DNA of 64,000 bases from Patiria pectinifera (Eukaryota > Echinodermata > Asteroidea > Valvatida > Asterinidae): assembly GCA_029964075.1 (NCBI GenBank), contig CM057144.1, positions 12,299,281 to 12,363,280 on the forward strand, read 5' to 3'. Within the stretch, counting starts at the first letter, position 1; each line of letters opens with the position of its first letter. The position numbers and the translations under genes were made by a program. Below, one piece after another: positions 25,401 through 36,500 of the stretch. Below the pieces are notes generated by a model. That model was not told where the DNA came from and ran no database searches. It worked only from the letters and a program-made list of their open reading frames with translations.

Positions 25401-25924
25401 CACGCGTGAAGGGGCGGGCTGCAGGGGGTGTTTTGGGCAATTTCATTCTGCCTGGAATAGGAGCGCCAATTGGTGCGTTTCTCGGAAGCGTCTTCGGAGG
25501 CAATTTGGGTTATGTTTTCGGGAAACCCCTGGGCTCCATTGTCGGAGCCCAAATCGGCCGTGCCATAGCTTCTGCAATGGGGACCGACGACAGGGCAGTG
25601 AAGAGAATTGAGGACCTGAACCCGGGAGACCAAGTCGTGTTTTACGGCAACCTGCTGCATCCGAGACACCACGCCATAGTGGTTGACAAGTTCCCAGGTT
25701 CGAAGAAAGTCCAGGTGGTACACAACACCTACGAGCAGGGTGTGGTAGAGGAGAAAGTTGATTTCAACCAGCCTGTCCCTAGGCTGGTGTACGACGAGCG
25801 GAAGTGTTATCCGCCTGACGAGGTGATCCAGAGGGCCCGATCTAAGATCGGGGACGAGACCTACCGATACTCCTTAGTCTGGAACAACTGTAAGCATTTT
25901 GCTCAATGGTGCAAACTGAAGTAG
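16405..25924 (+). CDS. Death-domain x4 / LRAT-like x2 protein, gene 1
   Basis: Predicted exons: 16405-16417 (MASR), 21632-21889, 22283-22537, 22947-23204, 23829-24083, 24396-25924. Every junction is phase 1 with AG/GT borders; the product is 855 aa. Exons 2-5 each encode one Death domain of about 85 residues (pattern LA..LG..W..LA..L, then A..ML..W, then AL...R.DLL). Exon 6 starts with a Cys motif (CGRC ... CCASCGQEW), then LRAT-like domain 1 (KVGDH, WHHAVV at H466/H467, VIHW H484, DNCEAF C548), a linker, a Gly-rich hydrophobic stretch (about 681-742) and LRAT-like domain 2 (PGDQV, HHAIV H771/H772, VVHNTY H789, NNCKHF C845). LRAT/NlpC-P60 enzymes act on acyl-lipid or peptide bonds through such His/Cys pairs, and Death domains mediate assembly in apoptosis and immunity. 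The combined role is inferred. The short first exon rests on its conservation in gene 2 and matching phase. Confidence 0.88.
16779..16930. mobile_element. short MITE with CAGTGGCGTAGCC termini
   Basis: It starts CAGTGGCGTAGCCAGG and ends GGTGGCTACGCCACTG, giving 14-bp inverted repeats around a 152-bp G/C-run interior. This type of terminus is common on short DNA transposons in marine invertebrates. I see no clear target duplication. It is nested in the larger insertion. Confidence 0.65.
18032..18500. mobile_element. foldback element built of ATTCGTTCGCACGAAT palindromes
   Basis: The outer inverted repeats run about 50-70 bases each: GAAGCCCGGGAAGGGACAGG and a T-run then GGAGTTTGCTA on the left, mirrored by TAGCAAACTCC and the A-run through CCCGGGATTC on the right. 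The interior is about 16 units of a 21-base sequence that is itself palindromic (AATTCGTTCGCACGAATT). GGGACA is repeated three times in the right arm and once in the left. The units lack stop codons in several frames, which explains the long open frames on both strands; I do not call any of them a gene. Confidence 0.8.
19278..19337. repeat. GACGA-type simple repeat
   Basis: Imperfect repeats of ACGAGAC/ATGACGAGAC occupy about 60 bases inside intron 1, followed at about 19430-19530 by (ACAAA)-type repeats. Low-complexity sequence only. Confidence 0.7.
20232..20285. repeat. hairpin with 22-base arms and poly-G/C core
   Basis: TTCGCTCGTACCCCCCGCCCTG is followed after a 4-base loop by its complement, with extra Gs in the right arm. 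It lies inside the 4.1 kb insertion. The G run has probably slipped since the arms formed. Confidence 0.75.
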
Positions 25925-27640
25925 CTCACTCACAATACGGTCTGGTTTGAAACTGCAGTTTCTATAATGAAATTGATTGGTATATGCTGGATTGGTTGTT
26001 TGTGTCTTGATCGGTTGGTGGAGTGCAGTTGACCGCACGCACGATACGTTGCTTTTTGGAGATACCTGAGTTGTTCACGTTGGTGGATCAGTAGGTATAG
26101 GATGGTGTGAATGTACAATATAGCCTGGCTCTCTAAATTGCCAATATCTTTCAACATTATTTAGTTCTGTTCTTAAGCGCACACTGTACCCTTTTTTTCG
26201 TGGCTGCTTCGCGTTAGCTTACAACGTTAGAGTGTTTTATAGATGAGTGCCATGCTGTTGCCCGTGATATGGTCCCCTTGATGTAGTACCCCCTCAACGG
26301 TAAGAAAAAATGCGAAATAGGTTGTCAGTGACAGACACGCATTGATTTTTATGTAAATAGATGAACTTACTGCATTTAGAAATTTAGTTTTTTTTTTTGT
26401 TGCGCATAATATAAATATTTTTGATATTTTTTTTTTTAAAGTTGGGTGTCACTGAAAACCCCCGAGATCTCACATGTAGTCAGGTGCCCATTTACAGTAA
26501 TGACCGGATTTAGTATAGATTTCACTGCACGTCGGTATTTGTGTGCTTGGGTGAAAGAGTGATTTCAAAAATGGTGCGAGCATTTTCTTACAGCAATAAC
26601 ATAAACGAATTAGAATATGCAGATTTCTCTATAATGTTGCCAGTGTTAATCGTGCCTGCATGTACATTGCATCTTTTTCAGTCTTTGACACTGATGTACC
26701 TTTGAACGTGTTCGTTTTTATCCCAGCTTTATGTAAAATTTAATGTTTAGACAATAGGGACAATGAAAAGTAAGGACAAAATTGGACAAGAACCTGATGT
26801 TAAGTTTCGTTAATGTGCCGTTAAAACCACAGACATAACCCCATTAGACATTCCATTTTGGTCACAGGGGTGATCGAACTAATCCCAATGTTTATAGTGC
26901 ATTTGTACACAAGCCTATGTAAATGTGCACAAGCACACAGGGTTTTCCCGCCAATTCCAACCCCTCCAGTAGGATCACAAGACTGACACCCCCTCTGAAG
27001 GACGTACTATGGTCCATACTAGGATCTGGTGATAGATGGCCCCGGGTGTGTTTACCACGTGGCCAGGACAATATAAAACATAAAAATGTGAAGATTCCAT
27101 AGTCCCTTCTGAATCCCGGTAAGGTTTTAATGTAAAGGTTTTTTGTTCATTCAAGTGTGAATGAAATAAAGCTGTTTTTGGATCACTGTGTGACCATTTT
27201 TTTTTACTAACAGAGCGCAATTGAAAAGATATCAAACGTATTCTCATAAAATTCAGTTGAGAATTGAGCCATGTGAAAAAAGTATTTTCACGTCGGGGAG
27301 GGATCGATACGCAAAACTCGTTTACCACTTTCAATCCCTTGCAAATGGAAAAGATGTTGTCTTTGGTAAAGTAAGTACAGAAAGTATTCACTATTTCAAA
27401 ACATCTGGGGGTGTTACGAACACAAATGTGACAGGTATTGTAATGACTCATGCTCGATTTGTCACTAAATAAAATTGTTCTTTAAATCAGAATTTCTCAC
27501 TTATTTTGTTGAATCCATTATTTTAACTATTATTATGACTTGACTTCCCACCCTCACCCCTCGGCCGACCACAAAAACCGCCCCCCCCCCCAAAAAAGGT
27601 CCAGCCTATAGCTGGCTAATGACACTCTTGCTTGTGATAT
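25925..27640 (+). other. 3' flank of Death-domain/LRAT gene 1 with conserved poly(A) signal
   Basis: This flank aligns with 39218-40660 after gene 2. AATAAA at 27468-27473 is preserved in the second copy (40474-40479) with the same following TTGTTCTTT, so it is the best candidate for transcript end, giving a 3' UTR of about 1.5 kb. An extra segment of about 300 bp at roughly 26840-27190 is absent from the second unit. The frames at 26975-27451 and 27221-27472 are not kept open in the second copy, so I do not call them genes. Confidence 0.5.
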
Positions 27641-27642
27641 TA

Positions 27643-27908
27643 TGAGCTCCGTGCGCTTCCAAAAGAGGGCCCCCTTTTACCTAGCAACGACGTCCCATGG
27701 GCGGGACATTTCGTTGGTTGATGCGCACCGTTCCTTGTGTGTGACGCACCGTTCCTTCTGTGTGACCAGGGGATTTGTTCTAATTCTATTTACACGCAGT
27801 GGCCGCGCTTCGCGGCAAATGAATTGCAGTCAGGCAAGATGGCGTCGGTCGGTCACCCCCAACTGTATTTCCTTTGCCGGTGAGGGGGTACTTGTGAACG
27901 GAGCGGAT
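27643..27908. mobile_element. 265-bp insertion present only in duplication unit 1
   Basis: The second unit reads GTGATATTATAGGCCGAATATT without a break at about 40640-40660; the first unit carries about 265 extra bases between those halves. The insert starts near GAGCTCCGT and ends near ACGGAGCGGAT, a short inverted repeat, so a small MITE is likely. Precise ends and target duplication are not settled by eye. Confidence 0.45.
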
Positions 27909-28754
27909 AGGCCGAATATTATTGAACGGGCGGATCTGGGGGCAGGGGTCACATCCTTTTTTAGGGGTGGGTGGCGGAATATTTCAATCAGAAGAGGTCT
28001 GGGTCTGCCAGCTCCCCCCCCCCCCCAGACAAATACTAGATCCGGTGAAAATTGCATTGATTTACATTTTTAAAAACAGACTGGACATTTTGATTGGATT
28101 CTGTAGTTCTTTGGAGCGGACGGAACATCTACTCCCCCCCCCCCCCCAAAAAAGAACCCACCCCGATTAGTTTAGTTTTGTTTCGTTTAGTTTAGTAGCC
28201 CCGCGTCATTTGACGTTTGAGGCTCTTCAACGAGACCTGTCGGCTGTCAGCATCTTCACTATTAGTTTAGCTTTCGACTAAATTCAACTTATTTTCAGTT
28301 ATCCTGACTGTAGAAATATGTTTCTGCACCAAGTTTACGATAATTAAAATGCGTACGATATTGGACTGTTCTGGAGTCAAAGTTGGAACAGGTTTAAGAA
28401 TGTAACTAGTAGCTCAAACGTTCTTATATACTTCGAAACCAAATCGAATTAATTTTCTCGTCCTATAGTACGTTGAAAACAAAATGGCGAATTGCATCTG
28501 TTGTTTTGTGTTTTTCAAACAGGCGATTATAATTATGCTCACAATATTATCTGTTTCATCTCTTCTCAAGGGCCACCATTGTGAAGGGCGAACCCAACAG
28601 AAACTGCTTTTACCTCAACGTCAAGTCATCCAAGTTGAACTTCACCAACGAAGCACCTCGTAAGTAATCGGGCAACGTTTGGATGAATGACTAAAGGACA
28701 AACATGTCCACAATTCTTCATTTTATGGTTTGAAGTAAAGAAGAAAATATAAAG

Positions 28755-31700
28755 CTTACTTACTGCTTACTGCTTACTGGTCCCGTAACCCGCCGGGGTC
28801 GTAGGGGCGCTGCATGGATGAGTGTTGGATCAACTGGTTCCACCTCTGACGGTCGTGAGCAAGGGCCTGTGTTGTGGTAAAGCTTTCCCTGGTCCATTCG
28901 GCGATGTTGTCTGTCCACTTTTTCCTCTGTCTGCCCCGTCTCCTCCTTCCCTGCACTGTACCTTGGAGGATTGTCTTTGACAGTCCGCTTGCTCTCGTAA
29001 CATGTCCGTACCACCTCAGTTTCCTTTTCTTCACCGTGGTCAGTAGATCTTCGTACCGGCTGACATGTTGTCTGATGGTTCTTCGGACCTCCTCGTTTGT
29101 AATGTGGTCTGTGTAAGAGATACCAAGGACTCTTCTAAAGCATCTCATTTCCACTGCTTGGATCTTATTTTGCAGTGCTGCTGTTAGTGTCCATGACTCA
29201 CATGCATACAGGAAGATTGAGAGGACCAATGCGTGCAGGAGCTTCAGCTTGGATTTGAGAGCAATGTTCTTGTCTCTCCAGATTGGCCTGAGTTTTGCTG
29301 TTACTGCTGTTGTTTGTGCAGCTCTTGCGAGGATTTCGGTCTTTGATCCCTCCTCACTGATGATGGCGCCGAGGTATTTGAACTGTTTCACTGTCTCTAG
29401 CTCTTGGCCTCTGACTGTGATTGGCTCCGTGCTGTTTGTCATCAGTTTGGTCTTTTCTGCACTAATCTCCATGCCGTATCTGGAGCATGTTTCATCCAGA
29501 CAGTTCACCAGGTTGGCGAGTTCTTCTTCCTTCCCTGCCAATCCGTCAATATCATCGGCAAAGCGAAGATTTGTGATGATCCACCCTCCAATGCCTACTG
29601 AGCCGGCATGGTCCTCCAGGGCATCTGTCATTATACGTTCCAGGAAAATGTTGAACAGTGTGGGCGACAGGAGGCAGCCCTGACGGACTCCAACAGATGT
29701 TTTGAACCATTCACCCACTGAGCCTTGAACAAGTACCGCACTGCTAGCCTTGGCGTACAGTTGCCTGATGATTTGGATCAGCTTCTGTCCCATGTTGTAT
29801 TTCTTCATTGTGGCCCAGAGTGCGTCATGCCACACCCTGTCGAATGCCTTCTTAAAATCAATGAAGACATGGTAGATATCTTGCTGATGTTGACTGTATT
29901 TTTCGCACAGAACCCGCACATTGAATATTTGTTCTGTGGTACTTCTTCCACTGCGAAACCCGGCTTGTTCTTCGGCGATAATTTCTTCAGCCTGAGGTTT
30001 CAGCCTGTTCAAGATGATCTTCAGCATCGCCTTGCTTGCGTGGATGATTAGGCTGATAGTTCTGTAATTTTTACATTGCTGTAGGTTGCCTTTTTTGGGG
30101 AGCATAATGATGAGTGACTGTGACCAAGGTGTTGGCCACTCTCCAGTTTGCCATATCTTGTTGCAAATTTTGGTGAGGATGTCTGTCACTGTATCTCCTC
30201 CGTGTTTTATTAATTCAGCAGGGATGTTGTCTACTCCTGCAGCTTTCCCACTCTTCAAGGATTTGATAGCTGCTTCAACCTCCTCACGTAGAATTGGGTA
30301 GTCGTCGTTGTTCGACGATTCCTGGTCTGTGAGCACATTAGGATCTCCATGTAGCTGGTAGTTGTAAAGGTCTGAACAATACTCCGTCCATCGATCTATG
30401 ATGTCCTTTTCTTCCGTGAGACAGTTACCATCTTTGTCTTGGATCGTGCTGCCTCTTGACTGTCTCTGTTTTGTGAGATCCTTCACAACTCGGAATGCTC
30501 GCCTACTGTTGTTCTTGTTGAGGCTGTCTTCGACGTCCATGCACTGTTTAGCAACCCAGTCATCTTAAGCCCTGTACATGGCTTTCCTGATCTTTTTGTT
30601 GATTACTTTGTATGTTTCTGCTCCTGTTGCTGTGTTCTTACTTTTCTTCAGATCTCTCATTTTGTCACACAATTCTAGGATCTCATCTGTCACCCAGGGT
30701 TGGTTTTTCCAGGGGTGTTTGCCTAAGATCTCATCCGCTGTTTCTGTCATCACTGCATTAAACTTGGTAGTCATTGCTTCAGTATCTTCGTCAAGCGTTA
30801 GCAGTGGTGCAAATTTTCCGCCAATTATTGCTTGAAAGGATTCCACAATAGTGGGGTCCTTCAATTTGTCTAAGTTGAACTTCAGTCCGATGTTCTTTGG
30901 CTTGTTGATCTTCTTCAGCCGTACTCTAAAGTTCATGATCACCAGGTTGTGATCACTACCTACATCTGCACCTGGGAATGACCGCGTTTTGGCTCTCTTG
31001 ATTCCTGATCGAAACCGGTTTTGCACCAGGATGTAATCGATCTGACTATGGTGTCTTCCGTTAGGAGCATGCCAGGTCCAGCGTCGTGATGCTTGATTGA
31101 CTCCAAGGGTGTTGGCCAGTACCATGTCGTTGTAACTGGCAAATTCTAACAGGCGTAATCCTCGTTCGTTGGTTTTAGCATTGCAGGAGGGGCCACATAA
31201 TTTCTTCCAGTCTTTAAGCGCATCGGCTCCAACCTTGGCGTTCCAGTCACCCTGGATGATTAGTATGTCTTTATTGTCAGCCCTATTGATGATGCCCTGG
31301 AGTTGGGTGTAGAATTCCTCCACTTGGTCATCATCGTAGGCTGTTGTTGGTGCATATGCCTGTACAATTGTGATGTTAAATGGTGTTGCTCGAAGGCGGA
31401 TGGAGATAAGTCTACTGGATATTGGGCGGCACCCGAGCACTGAGTTTCTGATGTTCTTGTTAACAAGGAACCCAACGCCATTGGTGTGTTTATCAGGTTC
31501 TCCGCTGTAGTACAGTGTATGACCTTCCTCTGTAAGGTGTTCTCCAAGATTCTTCCATCTGACTTCACAGAGACCCACAATGTGCCAGGTGTATCTCACC
31601 AGCTCATGCGTGAGTTCTTGCAGTTTCCCTGCCTGTGAAAGCGTTCTCACATTCCATGTAGCGAATGTAATGTTATCCCTCCCACGGATGTTCCGTGGTG

Positions 31701-32203
31701 AGGTTGCACCAGTAGCATATTTGTCACCTCCGCCCTGGTGTACGACGAAAGGCGCGGACCTTGTTAACCCGGGCGACGACCGATCCGGTGTAGTAGTTGA
31801 TATTTTGCTCATCATCATGTAGTGTATCTTGGGCAGAGTAAACCTGGCGGCGCCCATCCCTCTCCAGGTTTGACCACAGCCGACTTCCTCCAACTAGGTG
31901 GGTCGCCCTGATCACGAACACGTAGCCGTTAAGTTCATCTAGGAACTCTTCCGCCCTGGCCGGTGAATTCATCGAGGAAGACTTTCGCCCAGTGGGGTGC
32001 CATGTTAACACCACCCCCTCACGTGGTTTGGCCCGCCAGCTGAAGCGGTTACCGGGGTGTGGCGCTTGGAGCCATCACGTGAGAGATTAGTGGATGGATG
32101 AGGACCAGCGATGTCGGTCCACCCTGCCATGTAGGGTGCAGCTGCCAAACATCAAAAGGTGCTACCTCTATCCAAACCACCACCTCTATCCAAACCACCA
32201 ATA
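28755..32203 (-). mobile_element. RTE-like non-LTR retrotransposon, nearly full length
   Basis: Comparison with the uninterrupted intron at 14419-14450 brackets the insert to about 3.45 kb. On its own strand it runs from a leader with the repeat GTGGTTTGGATAGAG (twice), through an endonuclease and reverse transcriptase frame, to a short-repeat tail of AGTAAGC/AGTAAG units rather than poly(A). Such tails, one frame carrying apurinic-type endonuclease plus reverse transcriptase, and a length of 3-3.5 kb fit the RTE group; CR1/L2-type is the alternative. The target duplication is unclear. Confidence 0.85.
28774..31893 (-). pseudogene. LINE endonuclease / reverse transcriptase polyprotein with one nonsense codon
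   Basis: One frame of about 1,040 codons is broken only by TAA at 30565-30567; the parts on both sides are in the same frame. The N-terminal part is an exonuclease/endonuclease/phosphatase domain (FATWNVRTLSQAG, GLCEVRW, IQGDWNAKVG, SQIDYILV, GSDHNLV). The C-terminal part is a reverse transcriptase (FRSGRSTTEQIF, VFIDFKKAFDRVWH, GVRQGCLLSPTLFNIF, LRFADDIDGLAG) followed by a conserved tail (KLRWYGHVTRA, GRRRRGRQRKKW). Host annotations often mislabel the first part as craniofacial development protein 2. The enzyme would nick target DNA and copy its own RNA into the site. With only one stop it is a young copy, but inactive as written. Confidence 0.9.
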
Positions 32204-33379
32204 TTGCCTAATTTATGATGGAATAATTTCCTTCTTTTTCGAGCAGCGGTCAGTGACGGCACGACAAGTTCTCCTTCCAACGGTAAGATAATAAAGGACA
32301 TTTTAAATATTGTTTTAGTTTAGCTAATTGTTGGTCCACGAAAGAAATTTCAGAATGGACCTTAGTAAATAAAGACATGGATAGGGGAATATGAAAATGG
32401 TCACGAAGATTTGGAAAGTGGCTTGAAAGTACCGGGCGGCCCATCTGAAGGTATTATGATGTTTGCCTACCAAAAAAAAAAACACCAGCTCCAGCCTCAA
32501 TTCTTCCAATTATTTGAATTTATTATCATTTTCCATTTTATTTTGCCTCAGGTGTTGGCCACATTGTTAACGACGCTGTGACTACGATATCTGTAGTAAT
32601 GGCAGTATTCGTCCTTAGCCGTTTCTACTGAGCATCTACACATCAAATATTATATTTCCACGGTGAAAGGAACATATACATGTTGTATCATTATAAAGTA
32701 TTCATTAGATAATTTAACACTATAGTTATTTGCAGATGTATTCTTTTATAGATGAGTATTTGTACCTATGATGTAGAAGTTTATTCTGAGGCAGATGTGA
32801 TATAACGTCGCTGGATTTTTTACGGTCCATAAACTGCTGTTAATGTTTTAGAAAAGTTTTAAAGAGAGAATATCAACTGCCGACAGCAGATGGATTATTT
32901 TTTCTTTGAAAATTGAAAGCCTTGAATTTTAAATTAATCAACCACAGCCTACCATTAAAAAAAATGTTAAACTATTATAGGAACTTCGGTGTTTAAATGA
33001 TTTTTGTTAACGAAGCAGCAGTTCGATAGAAATGTCTAATTTTGTATTGATTATGCACACAGCTGCTTTTGTTTAAACAGTTTGTGAGAGTTGTAATGTC
33101 AATGTTTGAAACTGGTTTGTTTATTAATAAAGTGTCGTGGCTGTGTGCCCACAATTACTGTGCTTGCCATTTAATGTTTTTAATTGAATGCGCATTGCCT
33201 TCACAGCACAAATACGAATGATGATAAGTTTTTCTCAAGCCTTCCACATTTTGCTCTCACTGTTGTTCAAAACCTGAACAAGTAAGTAACACCTCCACCA
33301 GCGCTGCTGAACCAACATTCATCTTTTTGTACATGGAGCGCCGATGAGGGTGCTGTCAGTCTCAGGCAGTTGAACATAG

Positions 33380-33594
33380 CAAGCCCAACATTACGCACGG
33401 GAATTCCCCTAATTATGGGAGCTCGAAACCAAAAATAGCGCCTTGGAATTTCCAAACACGGAAGGGTTGCACAACGAGGAGGAAGGAAAAGTCTACGATC
33501 GAGAAAATGGACATTTTCTAATTGAAGAGAAGAAGTATCGCTCTACAAAACGTGTGTTGATGTCTCTACAGTAGACGAATCAAGGAAGCCGATC
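33380..33594 (+). promoter_or_regulatory. conserved upstream region / 5' leader of Death-domain/LRAT gene 2
   Basis: It matches 16180-16404 upstream of gene 1 almost base for base from ACGCACGGGAATTCCCCTAA to the start codon. Upstream of about 33380 the two units differ completely, so regulatory input from farther away may differ between the genes. Confidence 0.5.
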
Positions 33595-36500
33595 ATGGCT
33601 AGCCGAGGTAAAGTAGAAAACAACCTGTATTTAATGACATGCACTCGTTATCGTACCATAAACACTATTAGTTTGCATGGCCTTTGTACTATAGTTTGAA
33701 CTGTATGAGCTGCGATAACTGGTGGTACCGGGAGTGCTTATTCCGTCTACATTAAAATGCTTGTGAATCGAGATCTATACCCCCCCCCCGCCCGGTTCTG
33801 GGTGGGATCGACGTACGTAAATTATCCTTCTGCGGGATTCTCACAGATGTTAGTTGCCATGCAATAAAGATGGTCTGTACAGTAGCATATCGTCGCCAGC
33901 TCTGGGCATTAAAGGGGGGGGGGGGCACAGTACAAACTAGGTATGCTAGGGGGCACAGCATAAGAAAAACACACTTAGGCCTATGTATGAATTGTACGCT
34001 TATGGTTTTTGCCGGGGGGGGGGTGGGGGCGGTGGCCCGGCCCCCTGCGCCCCTCAATTGACGACAGGCCTGCTGTAGATAGACTGAAAACAATTTGGGG
34101 CCGATTTAAATATGCCTTGCTATCTCATGACAGTCAGCAGGTTTGCCGTCAGGGTTGTCATCTGATATATCGCCACAAAAAGGGGGAGGGGGAAGGAAGG
34201 CGTGGCTGTGGTGACAGCGAATAGGAGTTCTGTCTAGAAAATTACACGGAAGGTATATGGAAAGCGACAGTTCTTTGTTTGTGATGATAATTAGATCGAA
34301 TTAGAATTCCAAAGGTCTGCGAAACCTGGAAATAAAATCACAATAATATATTCGTGATGCATGCAAGGGTTTAAGGTGATTTGATCATATATTTTTTGTG
34401 AATTTTGAATGTATTTCTGGTCCGGCGGTAATTCCATTCTCGCGGGGTACACTGGTTTCCGCCCCTGTCGGAATCAGTCATCTACTCACAATTTACTCAC
34501 AAGCAGGATTTGTTTGTGAGCCAGATCCACATCCAAGATCAAGCCTGTTTTTCAAAGGGTTACAGCCGACAAGAATAAAAATGGATGCATAGTTTTTGTA
34601 AACATAAAATAATTAGGCCTATACAGGTGGAAAATACTCCGAGAAAAAAAAAATCGGTTCTGTTGAGGAACACGGACGGTACATGTTCAAACTGTCGTTC
34701 GCAGGTGGGAGGGTTATTTCAGATGAGTCCCTAGCAAAAACAGCCTCGGCACTTGGAGACACCTGGCCGAGTCTTGCTGAGCATCTTGGCTTTGATCAGG
34801 AGGAATGTCTGTCCATCCAAGTGGCATATTTGGGGGATGTTAAGGAACAAGCCCGGCACATGTTGACGGCATGGACGGAGAGATACACCGGCGTGGACAA
34901 GCAAGGATTCCTCATCGGGGCTCTGAGGAGGATTGGACGGTACGACCTGCTGGGAGATCACGGTAAGCGTTTTGGGAAAAATGTAGAAGGCCTATATTGA
35001 TGTCACTTTAGTTAGTGTGTAAATAGTCTTTAGCAGCCCTAAAGTATTTTATTTAATAGAAATGTTCATCGACAGGCCCAAAATGTTAGCAATCTAAATA
35101 ATCATAATAAAGTAGACTTGATAACAGCCAACAAAAGTAAGGAAGGTAACATTTTCTGCAAGAAAACGTAGGAAGTTGTTTTCAGCTCTCCCATATTGAA
35201 ATCGTTCGTTCTAACCCATTATATTAAAAATTATCCCAATTCATGTGATACAATCACTTGATGTGTCTTACGAATGCGTTTCAAATTAATGAACCACGCC
35301 TGGTTGCCGCTGGAATGATCAACGTTCAACCTGCGTCTATTAATTAACAGGTGCGGATGTTTTTGATGACTCTTTGCTGGTGCCTTTGGCTGATGCGCTT
35401 GGAGAAGCCTGGCCGACATTGGCTTCAAATCTACACATAGACGACCATCAGAGTGCAAGCATCGTAGGGTCATTTGACCAAGTTCATGAGCAGGCCCGAC
35501 GCATGCTGACGGTGTGGAGAGAAGACTACCCAGGCAGTGACATGATTGGTCAATTGACCAAGGCACTGAAGCAAATGGGGAAGTTTGACCTGCTGAAATT
35601 AATAGGTAAGAATCCCGTCATTTATTGTCACCCATTTTCACTGTCACATTATGTCCAACTGTTCACGACGAGAGCGTTAAAGGGAATATACATCATTTGC
35701 TTTTGCCATAATTTTTAGAAATGGATGGAATTGGGGGGTTGGAAATGTATACAAAATATAGTTACACTGACTTTTTTTGAGGTTTTGGGTTCGAAAATGC
35801 TATAAAAACCAAGAAAAACAATCATTTTCCTGTAGTCTGGTTCCCTGACTCCATATAAGAAGAAAAAGAGCAGTTTACATACATTGGGGAATTGTAAGGT
35901 CAGGGTACCAGTCTAGCTGGCTTGTACCCGTTCATAGGTGTGTAATCGATCGCAAAAAAGTGTGATGGTCAATTGGGGCCAGTATTTGAAAAAAGCCAGT
36001 TTTTTCCAACGCTGGTAGGTCGACCAGCGTTGGAAATTGATACAAAAATACCACTTTTCTTGAAAATGACAGTATACCAGGTGCCATGATTTTACAGGAT
36101 GCTTTACACTGTCATTCACTAACAGTCCAGCAAGGTATTTCAAAATGATTTGGTAGTTTTATTTTTTGATGTTTGCAAATGTTGTATTTTCCCTTTAAGT
36201 CATCAGAAAATAATAATAATAATAATAATAATAATAACTGGATTTATAGAGCGCCAAATTGCCAAAGGATACAAGGCGCTGGATAGGTTAAACAAGTAAC
36301 AGCTTCAAATAGGATAGGTTAAACAAGTAACAGCTTCAAATACCTAAATTAATGATTATTGCAATGTGTTTATTTATTTGCGAAAAGATAATATCTATAC
36401 AGGGTGAAGAAATAAAGGTAATCTTAAATAATAGGCTGGTAAGTGAACAATTGAGGTTGCATCAGTAGATAATGTTTATGGGCTTTCCACTGATATTTCA

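Larger units (their letters stand above)
13686..28040 (+). repeat. tandem segmental duplication, unit 1
   Basis: From the first base after Reeler gene 2 exon 3 to about 28040, this unit is alignable in order with 28041-40766, covering Reeler exons 4-6, the whole first Death-domain/LRAT gene and its 3' flank. Unit-specific differences are a 165-bp satellite (15.3-16.0 kb), a 4.1 kb transposon in intron 1, about 510 bp extra in intron 4 (about 23247-23758) and about 265 bp extra at 27643-27908. Confidence 0.85.
28571..32631 (+). pseudogene. 5'-truncated copy of Reeler gene 2 (exons 4-6 only)
   Basis: Exon copies lie at 28571-28659, 32247-32282 and 32552-32631, matching Reeler gene 2 exons 4-6 in length and phase. 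They encode ATIVKGEPNRNCFYLNV, a short Ser/Thr linker and the hydrophobic tail ending VFVLSRFY. Exons 1-3, with the signal peptide and most of the Reeler fold, are missing because the duplication starts just after exon 3. A LINE of about 3.4 kb sits in the intron between the first two exon copies, in antisense orientation. Splice sites are still intact, so it could act as an alternative 3' end only if fused to something upstream; I treat it as a dead fragment. Confidence 0.85.

Noticed and set aside
26975-27472. Genes in the 158-codon minus frame and 83-codon plus frame
   Set aside because: The duplicated flank near 40.2-40.5 kb has small indels that break both frames. The region fits the 3' UTR of the LRAT gene.
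28774-31893. Two host genes, one similar to craniofacial development protein 2 and one reverse transcriptase
   Set aside because: Both halves share one frame separated by a single TAA and lie in an insertion with LINE structure.
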